A stretch of 64,000 nt of DNA from Clostridium_AW malenominatum (GTDB lineage Bacteria > Bacillota > Clostridia > Clostridiales > Clostridiaceae), in NCBI RefSeq assembly GCF_039521365.1, contig NZ_BAAACF010000001.1, forward strand, positions 744,001 through 808,000, in the 5' to 3' direction. Positions within the stretch are counted from its first letter, which is position 1. Every line of letters starts with the position of its first letter. Positions 25,198 through 34,545 of this stretch are shown here, one piece after another. Position numbers and translations under genes: made by a program. The notes under the pieces are model-generated. The model saw only the letters and a program-made list of their open reading frames with translations. It searched no databases and had not been told where the DNA came from.

Positions 25198-26088
25198 TTA
25201 ACAAAATCCTCTCTTAGATGATTTAATAAATTTAATAAACTGCATTTCATAAGGGTTTAAGTTATAATCGCTTTTGAAAGCAGCATAGTAATCTGAAGCT
25301 ATGTCTAAGTTTTCTATTTCTATGTTTTTTAAAGTGCCTTCCCTAAGTTCCTTTTTAATGGTAAGTTCAGGTATAAAGGAGATTCCTTTTCCAGATATAA
25401 CGGATGCTTTTATTGCCTCCATGGAATTAAGTTCATATATTATGTTTAAGTCTTCAATGCTAATATCCTTGCCAGCAAGACTATCTTCTATATCCTTTCT
25501 AACTCCAGAGCCTTTTTCTCTAAAGATTAAAGGAAGTTTTTTTAACTCTTGTACAGTTATTTTGTCTTTCATCAAGGGAAGAGAGGTTACTAAAAGCAGC
25601 CTGTCCGAAGTAATTTTTTGAGTTTTAATATTAGGGTTTGTACTACTGCTTTGTAGTATACCTATATTTACATTTCTATTTATAATGTTATTTATTACTT
25701 CATCTGTATTGCTTATTTCAAGTTGTATGTTTACGTCTTTATTATCCTGTTTAAAAACGTATATGCTACAAGGAAGAGCATATTCCCCAACTGCCTTGCA
25801 AGCTCCTATTATTAAATTCTTTTTATTGGTTTTAAGGTTTTTTAAATCTCTTTCTACATTGTCTTGAAGTGAAATTATAGTATTTGCATAGTCAAATACT
25901 ATTTTGCCTGCTTCAGTCAATTCAACACCTTTATTGCTCCTGTTTAACAGACTCACTCCTAAATCCTTTTCTAAGCTTTGGATTTGCATACTGAGACCAG
26001 GTTGAGTGAGGTGAAGTACTTTTGATGCCTTAGATATACTATTTAATTTTACTGTAACAAAAAAAGATTTTAAGTATTGTATGTTCAT
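25198..26088 (-). CDS. LysR-family regulator, CysL-like
   Basis: A 296-residue LysR protein. The helix-turn-helix is at residues about 16-42 (NSISKASKVLHLTQPGLSM), with an effector domain from about 92 (NLIIGACKAVGEYALPCSIY). It resembles the CysL/CysB-like and selenium-associated LysR groups, as judged by eye. It is divergent from the dicluster oxidoreductase operon, with a dyad (ACTTATGCCATAAGT) in the shared promoter region, so it very likely controls that operon. ATG 26088 follows AGGTGA. Confidence 0.85.
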   Translation of the reverse strand: MNIQYLKSFFVTVKLNSISKASKVLHLTQPGLSMQIQSLEKDLGVSLLNRSNKGVELTEAGKIVFDYANTIISLQDNVERDLKNLKTNKKNLIIGACKAVGEYALPCSIYVFKQDNKDVNIQLEISNTDEVINNIINRNVNIGILQSSSTNPNIKTQKITSDRLLLVTSLPLMKDKITVQELKKLPLIFREKGSGVRKDIEDSLAGKDISIEDLNIIYELNSMEAIKASVISGKGISFIPELTIKKELREGTLKNIEIENLDIASDYYAAFKSDYNLNPYEMQFIKFIKSSKRGFC

Positions 26089-26151
26089 AATATCACCTAT
26101 AAATATTCATTATATTAGTTTGATAGTTGAGTAACGAATTGTAAACATAAT

Positions 26152-26235
26152 TTAACAATTAAAAATTAACAATAAATCTAGAAGCTTCAATGAAATTCTC
26201 CAATTTATTGTTAATTTTTAATCTATAATTGTTAA
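26152..26235. repeat. Large AT-rich hairpin in the divergent LysR/oxidoreductase spacer
   Basis: An 18-bp perfect stem (26160-26177 with 26203-26220) encloses a 25-base loop containing GAAGCTTC. Outer arms TTAACAAT (26152-26159) and ATTGTTAA (26228-26235) extend it after a 7-base interruption. It may be a small relic element or a transcript-end structure. The rest of this 373-base spacer holds the promoter region and a dyad but no gene. Confidence 0.55.
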
Positions 26236-26282
26236 TTTATTTTAAATTTATTATATCACATGTATATAAAAAAATCATATAA

Positions 26283-26297
26283 ACTTATGCCATAAGT
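26283..26297. promoter_or_regulatory. LysR-type dyad upstream of the dicluster oxidoreductase
   Basis: ACTTATG-C-CATAAGT is a perfect 7+1+7 dyad with LysR-like T-N11-A character. TATAAT follows at about 26311. It lies between the LysR gene and its probable target operon. Confidence 0.55.
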
Positions 26298-26461
26298 GGA
26301 ATATATGGGTATAATCTTTGTTAATTATAAGACATACTTATATACATAAATAAGCTTTATTATATTTTTCACCTTCTATGTAATATAATTATTAAGGAAT
26401 GTGATTAAAAAAATTAATTTTTTGTTTGATATATAACAAACAAAATACATAGGAGGTCAAT

Positions 26462-29020
26462 ATGAATAAAGTTGTTTATCCAAAAGAAGTTTTAGATAAA
26501 ATGAAAGAGATAGTAGACAACTGTATGGGAGACGCTGCGCCTTATTGTGAAGCAACTTGTCCTATGCATACTGATGTAAAAACATATGTTAATTTAATAG
26601 GAGACGGAAAAGGCAACGAAGCCATTAAAGTTATAAGAGAAAAGCTTTTTTTACCAGGAACTTTAGGAAGAATTTGCGCTCATCCTTGTGAAGAAAAGTG
26701 CAAAAGAGGAGAAATGAGAAATCCTATGGCTATAGCTGCACTGAAAAGATATGCAGCAGATAATTTCGATAATGAAAAAAATTGGGATTTAAACATAGAA
26801 AGTGAAAATGGTAAAAAAGTAGCTGTTATAGGTGCAGGTCCAGCAGGCGCACAGGCAGCTCTTGACTTAAGAAAAAAAGGGTACAAAGTTACCGTTTTTG
26901 AAAAACTGCCTGTGGTTGGGGGTATGATGAGAGTTGGTATCCCTGAATATAGATTACCAAGAGAAGTTATAGATTTTGAATACAGCCTATTAAACAAGCT
27001 TGGCGTAGAAATGAAAATGGGAGTAGAGATTGGTAAGGATATAGCTTTTGATGATATAAAGAAAAATTATGACGCCGTAGTAATAGCGGTAGGTGCTCAT
27101 AAAGGTGGATTAATCCCAGTAGAAGGAAGTAATCTTGTAGGAGTTACTAATGCAGTAGACTTCTTAAGAGATGCAAGCCTAACTCATAGGGTTGATGGAA
27201 TAGGTAAAAGAATTGCAGTTATTGGTGGAGGTAACGTTGCTATAGACGTAGCTAGAACTGCTAGAAGAATAGGTGTGGAAGAAGTTCACCTTGTATGCTT
27301 AGAAGATAAAGCCCACATGCCAGCTCACACTTGGGAAGTTGAAGAAGCTGAGGAAGAAGGAGTTGTAGTTCACGATGCCTTTGGACCAGATGAAATACTA
27401 GGAGCCGATGGAAAAGTAAGTGGCTTCCAAGTTAAAAAATGTGTAGCTATATTTGATAAAGAAGGAAAATTCAATCCTCAATTTGATTTAGACAATAAGA
27501 AAGTTTTAAATGTGGACAATGTAGTATTTGCAGTAGGTCAAGCTGTAGACAACGCTTTTGCAGGAGATAAGCTAGAAACAACTAGAGGTGGAAGATTTGT
27601 AGTAGATCCTGTAACTCTTCAAACTAAAGATGCAAAAGTATTTGTTGCAGGGGATGCTAGTGGAAGATCAGTTATAGCCATTGAAGCTATGGCAGAAGGA
27701 AGAAAAGCTGCTACTTCCGTTGATAGATATTTAAATGGAAAAGATATGACCATAGATAGAGAAAATGAAGGAAGCTATGAAACTCATTTAGAAACAACTA
27801 TAAAAGAAGATGAACAAAATCTTCCAAGGGTAAAAACTAAGCAGTTAGATCCAAAAGAAAGAATAAAAAGTTTCGTAGAAGTAGACCTTGGATTTAACAA
27901 AGAAGATGCATTAAAAGAAGCTGCAAGATGTTTAAAATGTGAATGTAAGCTTTGTATGAAGGAATGCGTAATGTTAAATGATTTCTGTGAATGTCCAAAG
28001 GATTTATTCAAAGGAATATTAGAGACTGGAGAAATTGATCCTAAAATACCATATTCCTGTAATATGTGTAGCCAATGTACACTTGCTTGTCCAAAAGACT
28101 TTAAGATGAGCGATAGATTCATGGAAATAAGAAAGAAAATGATCGTAGCAAATAACGGTAAATCACCAATGAAGGGACATAGCGCTATTGAAATGCATCA
28201 AATGCTAGGTTTCTCAAAGGTATTTAATACAACAGTTGAAGATAGCAGAGAAGCAAAGGTTAAAAGAGTGTTTATTCCTGGATGTTCCTTACCATCCTAT
28301 AACCCTGAAGCTGTAGGTAATATATTAGAATACTTACAACAAAAATACCCGGGAACATCCGCTATATTAAAATGCTGTGGAAAGCCAACAAAAGCATTAG
28401 GACAAGTTGATAAGTTTAAAGAAAGATATGGAGAACTTCAAGCAGAAATAGATAAATTAGGAGCAACAGAAGTAATAGTTGCATGTCAATCCTGTTATTT
28501 AACAATAAGCGAATGTAGCCCTAACTTGAAGGTAAGATCCCTTTGGGAAGTACTACCTGAAATAGGTCTTCCAAAAGAAGCTATAGGAGTAGGTAAAGGC
28601 AGTGACATAACAATTGCTATACATGATTCCTGTCCAACAAGAAATAAGAGCTCAATACATGATGGAATTAGATGGGCTATGAATGAAATGGGATATAAAG
28701 TAGAGGAACCACCTCACACAAGAGAAAATACTAGATGTTGTGGATTCGGAGGAATGGTTGTTCCAGCTAACCCAGAATTAGCATTAAGAATCATGAAGAA
28801 GAGAACAGACGAAGTTAAATCAGATTACATGGTTACTTACTGTGCAGCATGTAGAGAATCCATGGTTAAGGGCGGAAAGAAGGCTGTTCATATTCTGGAC
28901 TTAGTATTTGGAGGACAGTATAATTCTAAGAGAGAATTCCCAGGACTCCCAGGTGGGCCAATAAAGAGCTGGGCAAATAGATATAAGAGTAAACAAGAAA
29001 TGAAGAAGAGAAAAAAATAA
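26462..29020 (+). CDS. Pyridine nucleotide-disulfide oxidoreductase fused to HdrB/D-like CCG modules
   Basis: This 852-residue protein combines three parts. Residues about 15-105 hold a GltD-type N-terminal cysteine region (CEATCPMHTD and CAHPCEEKCKRGE). Residues about 115-430 are the FAD/NADPH module, with GAGPAGAQAALDL, VVGGMMRVGIPEYRLPRE and GGGNVAIDVARTARR. The C-terminal part has ferredoxin-like cysteines (CNMCSQCTLACPKD) and two cysteine-rich CCG motifs, CCGKPTKALG and CCGFGGM, as in heterodisulfide reductase. It should move electrons from NAD(P)H to a disulfide, polysulfide or similar acceptor in the cytoplasm. It heads an operon with a rhodanese lipoprotein. ATG 26462 follows AGGAGG. 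Confidence 0.88.
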   Translation: MNKVVYPKEVLDKMKEIVDNCMGDAAPYCEATCPMHTDVKTYVNLIGDGKGNEAIKVIREKLFLPGTLGRICAHPCEEKCKRGEMRNPMAIAALKRYAADNFDNEKNWDLNIESENGKKVAVIGAGPAGAQAALDLRKKGYKVTVFEKLPVVGGMMRVGIPEYRLPREVIDFEYSLLNKLGVEMKMGVEIGKDIAFDDIKKNYDAVVIAVGAHKGGLIPVEGSNLVGVTNAVDFLRDASLTHRVDGIGKRIAVIGGGNVAIDVARTARRIGVEEVHLVCLEDKAHMPAHTWEVEEAEEEGVVVHDAFGPDEILGADGKVSGFQVKKCVAIFDKEGKFNPQFDLDNKKVLNVDNVVFAVGQAVDNAFAGDKLETTRGGRFVVDPVTLQTKDAKVFVAGDASGRSVIAIEAMAEGRKAATSVDRYLNGKDMTIDRENEGSYETHLETTIKEDEQNLPRVKTKQLDPKERIKSFVEVDLGFNKEDALKEAARCLKCECKLCMKECVMLNDFCECPKDLFKGILETGEIDPKIPYSCNMCSQCTLACPKDFKMSDRFMEIRKKMIVANNGKSPMKGHSAIEMHQMLGFSKVFNTTVEDSREAKVKRVFIPGCSLPSYNPEAVGNILEYLQQKYPGTSAILKCCGKPTKALGQVDKFKERYGELQAEIDKLGATEVIVACQSCYLTISECSPNLKVRSLWEVLPEIGLPKEAIGVGKGSDITIAIHDSCPTRNKSSIHDGIRWAMNEMGYKVEEPPHTRENTRCCGFGGMVVPANPELALRIMKKRTDEVKSDYMVTYCAACRESMVKGGKKAVHILDLVFGGQYNSKREFPGLPGGPIKSWANRYKSKQEMKKRKK

Positions 29021-29083
29021 AGTTTTAAGGAAAAGAAAATTAAATCTTTTCTTTATATAAAAGATTAGGGGAGGAACAAAAAA

Positions 29084-30043
29084 ATGAAGAAAATAGTATC
29101 AATTTTAGTTGGTCTTGCTTTAACTGTTGGACTTGTTGGATGCGGAAGTAATGCTCCAAAGAAAACAGCAGAAGACTTAAAGAAACAAGAAACAAAGTAT
29201 ACAGCATATGCAAATAAGGATGCATTAATTAGCGCAACAGATGCTAAGGGAATGCTAGACAAAGGTGGAAAGATAGCTCTTTTAGATGTTAGATCTGGTG
29301 CAGACTATACATTAGGACATGCTAAAGGTGCAATCAATATCTGGAGACCAGATTTTGAAAGCAAAAACTTTCCATATGGCGGAATGGCTATAGAAAAAGA
29401 AGGAATGGAAAAATTACTAGGAAGCCTAGGAATAGATAATGAAACTAAGATACTTATAATAGATGGAGCAGCTGAAATGGATGCAGCAAGAGTTTGGTGG
29501 ATTCTTGATATGTATGGCTACAAAAACGTTGCTCTAGTTGATGGTGGATTTGCAGGTTGGAAAGCAGCTGGTCTTGAAACTACTATAGCAAAACCAGAAA
29601 TAAAAGCTACTGAATTCAAATTCCCAGGAGAAACTGATAAGAGTAAGTTCGCTTCATTAGAAGATGTTAAAGCTGCTAAAGACAACAAAGACGTTGTAAT
29701 ATTAGATACTCGTTCAATAGAAGAAGCAACTGGAAAAGATCTTAAGAAAGGTGCTTTCAGAAAAGGTAGAATACCAGGAGCAGTATGGCTTGAATACAAA
29801 AAAGCAGTTGGAGAAGATAGCACATTTAAAACTGCAGAAGAGTTAAAGAAATTATTTGAAGAAAAAGGAATCACTCCAGACAAAACTATAATTCCTTACT
29901 GTCAATCAGCAGTTAGATCTGCACACACTACTTTTGTATTAACTGAATTATTAGGATACAAAAACGTTAAAAACTATGATGGTTCATGGATTGAATGGAG
30001 TTACAATAAAGACCTTCCAGTAGAAGAGGGAGAAATAAAATAA
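29084..30043 (+). CDS. Lipoprotein with two rhodanese domains (sulfurtransferase)
   Basis: The 319-residue protein starts with a lipoprotein signal peptide, lipobox LVGC near residue 21, so it should be anchored outside the membrane. Two rhodanese domains follow, at about 45-170 and 190-315. The first has lost its cysteine (DGAAEMDAARVWW); the second keeps the active-site loop CQSAVRS. This is the layout of thiosulfate or mercaptopyruvate sulfurtransferases. With the upstream oxidoreductase it may handle sulfane sulfur or selenium at the cell surface. ATG 29084 follows GGGGAGG. A weak hairpin, AATCTTTT/AAAAGATT, lies before it at 29040-29067. Confidence 0.9.
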   Translation: MKKIVSILVGLALTVGLVGCGSNAPKKTAEDLKKQETKYTAYANKDALISATDAKGMLDKGGKIALLDVRSGADYTLGHAKGAINIWRPDFESKNFPYGGMAIEKEGMEKLLGSLGIDNETKILIIDGAAEMDAARVWWILDMYGYKNVALVDGGFAGWKAAGLETTIAKPEIKATEFKFPGETDKSKFASLEDVKAAKDNKDVVILDTRSIEEATGKDLKKGAFRKGRIPGAVWLEYKKAVGEDSTFKTAEELKKLFEEKGITPDKTIIPYCQSAVRSAHTTFVLTELLGYKNVKNYDGSWIEWSYNKDLPVEEGEIK

Positions 30044-30060
30044 TTTAATTTAGAAATCTA

Positions 30061-30092
30061 GGGTGGGGACTCCATCCCCTCCTATTTTTTTT
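30061..30092 (+). terminator. Terminator-like hairpin between rhodanese and TVP38 genes
   Basis: GGTGGGGA and TCCCCTCC pair with one mismatch around a short loop and are followed by a run of eight T. The next gene's ribosome site starts immediately after, so it probably reduces rather than stops read-through. Confidence 0.65.
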
Positions 30093-30104
30093 AAGGAGGC
30101 AACA

Positions 30105-30800
30105 ATGGCTAAAGAAGGAAAAAGTAATAGTTCTTTAAAACTTATAATTGCGGTTTTAGTTATAGCTATAGGATTTTTTATAGCATGGAAAACTGGTCTA
30201 GTATCAAAAATACAAGATGTTGAAGCAATGCAAGCTTTTTTTAAGAGCAAAGGAATTTTAGGATACGGAATATTTATATTAATATTTATAGTTGTTTGTG
30301 TGTTTATGATACCAGGGTCAATGCTTACAATAATAGCAGGTATTGCTTTTGGACCTATAATAGGAGGAGTAGTTTCTCTAATAGGTGCAACTTTAGGTGC
30401 TACAGCGGCATTTTTAGTTTCAAAATATGTGGCAAGAAGCATGATTGAAGAGAAAATAGGAAAAAATGAAATGTTTAGAAAGATAGATGATGGTGTGGAG
30501 AAAAACGGAACAAGCTTCTTAATATTAACTCGTTTAGTTCCAGTATTTCCATTCTCCTTCCAAAACTATGCATATGGCTTAACTAAAATAAAATTAAGCA
30601 CATATTTCATAGTATCATTAATTTGTATGGCTCCAGGAGCATTTATATATGCTTACATGGCTGGAGAAATTGTTACTAATGGATTCTCACCAGCGCTATT
30701 AGTTAAATTTGCTGGTGCAGGAGTAGCTTTATTCTTAGTTTCTTTAGTACCAAAATACATTGCAAAGAAAAAAGGAATAGATATGTCCAACCTGAAATAA
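30105..30800 (+). CDS. TVP38/TMEM64 (DedA-superfamily) membrane protein
   Basis: A membrane protein of 231 residues with about six hydrophobic segments. The VTT-type core is seen as IPGSMLTIIAGIAFGPIIGG and RLVPVFPFSFQNYAYGLTKI. ATG 30105 follows AAGGAGG; an in-frame ATG at 30063 lies inside the terminator hairpin and was rejected. The family includes lipid scramblases and DedA proteins linked to membrane potential or oxyanion tolerance. Its place after the rhodanese gene suggests a role in moving a sulfur or selenium compound or protecting the membrane. Two further TVP38 genes occur at 52.3 and 53.2 kb. Confidence 0.88.
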   Translation: MAKEGKSNSSLKLIIAVLVIAIGFFIAWKTGLVSKIQDVEAMQAFFKSKGILGYGIFILIFIVVCVFMIPGSMLTIIAGIAFGPIIGGVVSLIGATLGATAAFLVSKYVARSMIEEKIGKNEMFRKIDDGVEKNGTSFLILTRLVPVFPFSFQNYAYGLTKIKLSTYFIVSLICMAPGAFIYAYMAGEIVTNGFSPALLVKFAGAGVALFLVSLVPKYIAKKKGIDMSNLK

Positions 30801-30823
30801 TTACATGAAATTAATACCCTCAT

Positions 30824-30877
30824 AAAAAAGACAATACTAAAATCTAGCATTATATAGATTTTAGTATTGTCTTTTTT
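30824..30877 (+). terminator. Strong terminator after the TVP38 gene
   Basis: AGACAATACTAAAATCTA and its exact reverse complement form an 18-bp stem with an 8-base loop, followed by seven T. Confidence 0.92.
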
Positions 30878-30924
30878 TGTGGTATATTATATTTATAGGA
30901 AAAATTTAGAAATGGAGTGGGCTT

Positions 30925-31731
30925 ATGGAATGGGGAAATGAGAACATTATTGAAATTAGGGATTTATATATGACTTTTGGAGAGAAAGAAGTATTAAAAG
31001 GAATAAATTTGGAGGTGAAAAAGGGAGAGATAATAGGATATATAGGGCCAAATGGAGCAGGAAAAAGTACTACAGTAAAAATTATGTTAGGCCTTATTGA
31101 AGGATATAATGGTGAAATAAAAATTTTTGGTGAATCCATAAATAAAGGAATTATTGAATATAAAAGAAAGATAGGGTATGTTCCAGAAACAGCGGAAATT
31201 TATGATAGTCTTACTGCGGAGGAATATTTAACATTTGTAGGAGAATTGTATGGATTAAGCTCTGATAAAGTGGAGGATAAAGCTAAAAGACTTATGAAAA
31301 TTTTTGGCATAGAAAGTGCCTATAATTCTAGAATTTCATCCTATTCTAAAGGCATGAAGCAAAAGATTGTAATAATCTCTAGTTTAATACACAATCCAGA
31401 TATATTATTTTTAGATGAACCTTTAAGTGGTCTAGATGCAAATACAGTAATGATAGTAAAAGAAATTTTATCAAAGCTTGCTAAAAGAGGCAAAACTATA
31501 TTTTATTCATCTCACATAATGGAGGTAGTTGAAAAGATAAGTAGTAGAATAGTGCTATTGAATAATGGAGAAATAGTAGCTGACGGAAGCTTTGAAGATC
31601 TTAAAAATACATGTAGTGAAGGGTCTTTGGAGCAAATATTTAATCAACTTACAGGTTTTAACAATCACGAAAATATTGCAGAAGAATTCGTATCTATAAT
31701 TGAAGAAGGTGAAAACCATGAAAGAATTTAA
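30925..31731 (+). CDS. ABC transporter ATP-binding protein
   Basis: The 268-residue subunit has Walker A GPNGAGKST near residue 46, signature YSKGMKQK near 148 (a YSKGM variant common in ABC-2 exporters), Walker B ILFLDEPLSGLD near 165 and an H-loop in SSHIMEVVE. The next gene encodes its large permease and overlaps it by 14 bases. ATG 30925 follows GGAGTGG. The substrate is unknown. Confidence 0.9.
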   Translation: MEWGNENIIEIRDLYMTFGEKEVLKGINLEVKKGEIIGYIGPNGAGKSTTVKIMLGLIEGYNGEIKIFGESINKGIIEYKRKIGYVPETAEIYDSLTAEEYLTFVGELYGLSSDKVEDKAKRLMKIFGIESAYNSRISSYSKGMKQKIVIISSLIHNPDILFLDEPLSGLDANTVMIVKEILSKLAKRGKTIFYSSHIMEVVEKISSRIVLLNNGEIVADGSFEDLKNTCSEGSLEQIFNQLTGFNNHENIAEEFVSIIEEGENHERI

Positions 31732-33367
31732 AGTATTAAAATTTATAGATAAGTTTGAGTTTCTATTTGATAAATTTGGAGTAGATTATAGAGTTATGAG
31801 AAGAATTCTTCAGATAAAACTTATAATGGATGGTAGGAGAGTACCCACTATTATAAATAATCATAAAAAAGATGAAGAAGATGATGAAAATAAATTTTTT
31901 AAATCATTATTACATTATTTCTTACTAGGAATATTTTTAATTATACTAGTGGCAATTAGAGGAAATATAATGTATCAAATGACTACATTTTTTGGTATAA
32001 CTATGTTTATGCTACTAACTACTCTTATTTCAGATTTTTCTTCTGTGCTTTTAGATTTGAGAGATAAAAATGTCATATTTACAAAGCCTGTAGATAGTAG
32101 GACTATAAATTCAGCTAAAATTCTTCATATATTGATTTATATGTTTTATATTACTACTGCGCTAACGGGTTTGGCTCTTTTAGCAGCATTAAGACATGGA
32201 GTTGTATTTTTTTTAGTATTATTTTTGGAAATAATTCTTATAGATATCTTTATGATTGTAATTACAGCAATAATTTACACTTTTATATTAAAATTTTTCG
32301 ATGGAGAAAAACTAAAGGATGTAATTAACTATGTTCAAATAGCTTTGACTATATCATTAACTGTAGGATATCAGTTTATGGGAAGGCTATTTAGCTTTGT
32401 AGATATCAATGTGATATTTACACCTAAATGGTGGCAGTATTTAATTCCACCCATTTGGTTTGCAGCGCCTCTTGAGATGATTTTTAATAATAACTATAGT
32501 AGTTATCTTATGACATTAGCTTTAATGGCCATGATTATTCCCATTATTTCTATAGTAATATACGTTAAACTTATGCCTACTTTTGAACGAAATTTGCAAA
32601 AGCTCAATAATAATTCTAATTTTGTTAAGAGAAATAAAAAATCTATAAGTGAAGTTATAGGAGAGCTTATTTGCCTTAATAAAATGGAAAAGATATTTTA
32701 TAAGTTTACATGTAATATAATGAAAAATGAAAGGGAATTTAAATTAAAGATATATCCTTCTTTAGGGTTCTCCATAATTTTCCCCTTTATATTTTTATTT
32801 AATACTATTTCAAGAGGAAGTTCCTTTGGAGAATGGATCACATACTTAAGTTCAACAAAATATTATTTCAACATATATTTTTGTGCATTAACTTCTTCTA
32901 CGGTGATTATGATGATTAAATACTCAGAAAAGTATAAGGGAGCATGGATTTATAAAGTTGCTCCTATAAAAGAGATTCCTCCAATTTTTAAGGGAACCAT
33001 AAAAGCCTGCTTAGTAAAGCTTATAATTCCAATATACTTATTTGATGCAATAGTATTCTTGTGGGTATTTGGAATAAAGATATTACCACACTTAATTATA
33101 GTGTTTTTAAATATAATATTGTTTGTAATTGTATGTTTTAAGGCTATGAATAAAGCATTACCATTCTCTAAATCATTTCAGATTACTCAGGATGGGGAAG
33201 GGCTAACAAATTTTTTGCTAATTATTTTTCTAGGTATAATTGCAGGGGCGCATTACGGGATCACTCACATTGGATTCAATGTTTATGCATACATGGCGAT
33301 ATTATGTATAGGGGTTATTTTACTTTGGAGAAATTCTTTTAATGTATCTATAGAGGGAATACAGTAG
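31718..33367 (+). CDS. Large ABC-2-like permease
   Basis: About 549 residues with roughly twelve hydrophobic segments, starting near FLLGIFLIILVAIRG and ending GVILLWRNSF. The polar N-terminus of about 65 residues is unusual for a permease. Conserved-looking stretches RDKNVIFTKPVDSRTI and KYKGAWIYKVAPIKE are typical of a clostridial family of double-length ABC-2 permeases. ATG 31718 follows GAAGGTG and lies inside the ATPase gene. It should form an exporter with that ATPase. Confidence 0.82.
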   Translation: MKEFKVLKFIDKFEFLFDKFGVDYRVMRRILQIKLIMDGRRVPTIINNHKKDEEDDENKFFKSLLHYFLLGIFLIILVAIRGNIMYQMTTFFGITMFMLLTTLISDFSSVLLDLRDKNVIFTKPVDSRTINSAKILHILIYMFYITTALTGLALLAALRHGVVFFLVLFLEIILIDIFMIVITAIIYTFILKFFDGEKLKDVINYVQIALTISLTVGYQFMGRLFSFVDINVIFTPKWWQYLIPPIWFAAPLEMIFNNNYSSYLMTLALMAMIIPIISIVIYVKLMPTFERNLQKLNNNSNFVKRNKKSISEVIGELICLNKMEKIFYKFTCNIMKNEREFKLKIYPSLGFSIIFPFIFLFNTISRGSSFGEWITYLSSTKYYFNIYFCALTSSTVIMMIKYSEKYKGAWIYKVAPIKEIPPIFKGTIKACLVKLIIPIYLFDAIVFLWVFGIKILPHLIIVFLNIILFVIVCFKAMNKALPFSKSFQITQDGEGLTNFLLIIFLGIIAGAHYGITHIGFNVYAYMAILCIGVILLWRNSFNVSIEGIQ

Positions 33368-33460
33368 AATTTAGATTTTATTATAATATATGGTATAATA
33401 TTCAATAATAGGTACAATAATAATAGAAAGAGGTTAGAAAAAAGAATGGAGTGATTTAAA

Positions 33461-34342
33461 ATGAAAATATTGTTCTGTAATATAAAATGGATGAAGGAAT
33501 ATAGAGGAATTAATGAAAATGATGAAATTAGTTCTATGACAAAGAGTTCCAATAAAAAAATTAAAAATGCAGAGCAGTATAACTTTTTAAATTTAGATGG
33601 TTATTATTATGGATATGTATCTGCTAAAGCTGGAAGTAAGAAGAAAGTTGAATTACTACTAGAAGACATATATCCAGATAGTAAAGGTAAAGAAATAGTA
33701 GATGATGTGCTAGTAATTTGGATTGCAAAGAGACCAAATGAAAAAGCAGGTCATAGAATAGTAGGATGGTATAAAAAAGCTAGAGTTTATAAAAGCTATA
33801 AAGAGAATAGCTTAGGAGTTTATAATATAAAAGCTAGTGTAGAGGACTGTTTATTAATACCTCCAATATATAGAAACTATTTAATATATCCAGCAAGAAT
33901 AATAGGAGCAGAAAAGGGATTAGGACAGTCAAATATATGGTGTCCTAGAGGAGAAAATGCAAGGGAAATTGTAGAAAATTGCATAAACTACATAAATAAC
34001 TATAGTTATGAAAGATTCGATGAACATATTACAGAGGAACAGCTTAACTTTATCACTAAAGATAAATTAGATACATTAGAGTGTTATGTTAAAAAGGGAG
34101 AAGAGCTATTACATATTAATCCCCTTAAAACAGTTCAGTACTGTAATAAGCTGATAAATGAAAAGGGCGAGGACTTAACTGCTTTATATAATAAAGCCCT
34201 TGGACTAGAAAGCTTAAGATTTTATAGTAAAGCCAGAGAAGTGTTAGGATACATACTAGAAAAAGATGAACAACACAAAGAAGCTAAAGCTAAGATGGAT
34301 AATATCAATAGATTGCTTAAGAACATAGAAGAGGTTTCTTAA
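33461..34342 (+). CDS. EVE-like N-terminal domain protein with TPR-like tail
   Basis: This 293-residue protein begins ILFCNIKWMKEYRGINENDE and continues with NFLNLDGYYYGYVSA, DDVLVIWIAKRPN and RIVGWYKKARVYKSY. That pattern recalls an EVE/PUA-like module I know as the N-terminal part of predicted modification-dependent HNH nucleases. No nuclease motif follows. Instead the C-terminal 90 residues look like tetratricopeptide helices (PLKTVQYCNKLINEKGEDLTALYNKALGLE). It might bind modified bases or nucleotides. The match is from memory and moderate. ATG 33461 follows GGAGTG. Confidence 0.6.
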   Translation: MKILFCNIKWMKEYRGINENDEISSMTKSSNKKIKNAEQYNFLNLDGYYYGYVSAKAGSKKKVELLLEDIYPDSKGKEIVDDVLVIWIAKRPNEKAGHRIVGWYKKARVYKSYKENSLGVYNIKASVEDCLLIPPIYRNYLIYPARIIGAEKGLGQSNIWCPRGENAREIVENCINYINNYSYERFDEHITEEQLNFITKDKLDTLECYVKKGEELLHINPLKTVQYCNKLINEKGEDLTALYNKALGLESLRFYSKAREVLGYILEKDEQHKEAKAKMDNINRLLKNIEEVS

Positions 34343-34359
34343 GAAAAAATAAAGTTTCT

Positions 34360-34389
34360 AAAAGAAATTCCTTAAGAGGAGTTTCTTTT
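34360..34389 (+). terminator. Terminator after the EVE-like gene
   Basis: AAAAGAAATTCC pairs with GGAGTTTCTTTT with one mismatch around a 6-base loop. Confidence 0.75.
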
Positions 34390-34421
34390 GTTATTATACG
34401 AACATTTAAACAGATAATTAA

Positions 34422-34481
34422 AAAACTAAGTCTATAGTGAATTTAAGCAGGGGGTGCTGTTTTTACTATAGACTTAGTTTT
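34422..34481. terminator. Hairpin between EVE-like and tpx genes
   Basis: AAAACTAAGTCTATAGT (34422-34438) pairs exactly with 34465-34481 over 17 bp. The 26-base interior contains a second small hairpin, AGCA-GGGGG-TGCT. Flanking A and T runs would allow it to end the minus-strand tpx transcript. Confidence 0.65.
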
Positions 34482-34545
34482 AAATCTATTAACTGTAAAT
34501 AACCTATTTTGGGGGAATAAATTATTTACATGTGAGTATTAACTT

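Noticed and set aside
30063..30104. Upstream in-frame start of the TVP38 gene at 30063
   Set aside because: It would place the start inside the terminator-like hairpin, whereas ATG 30105 has a good AAGGAGG site.
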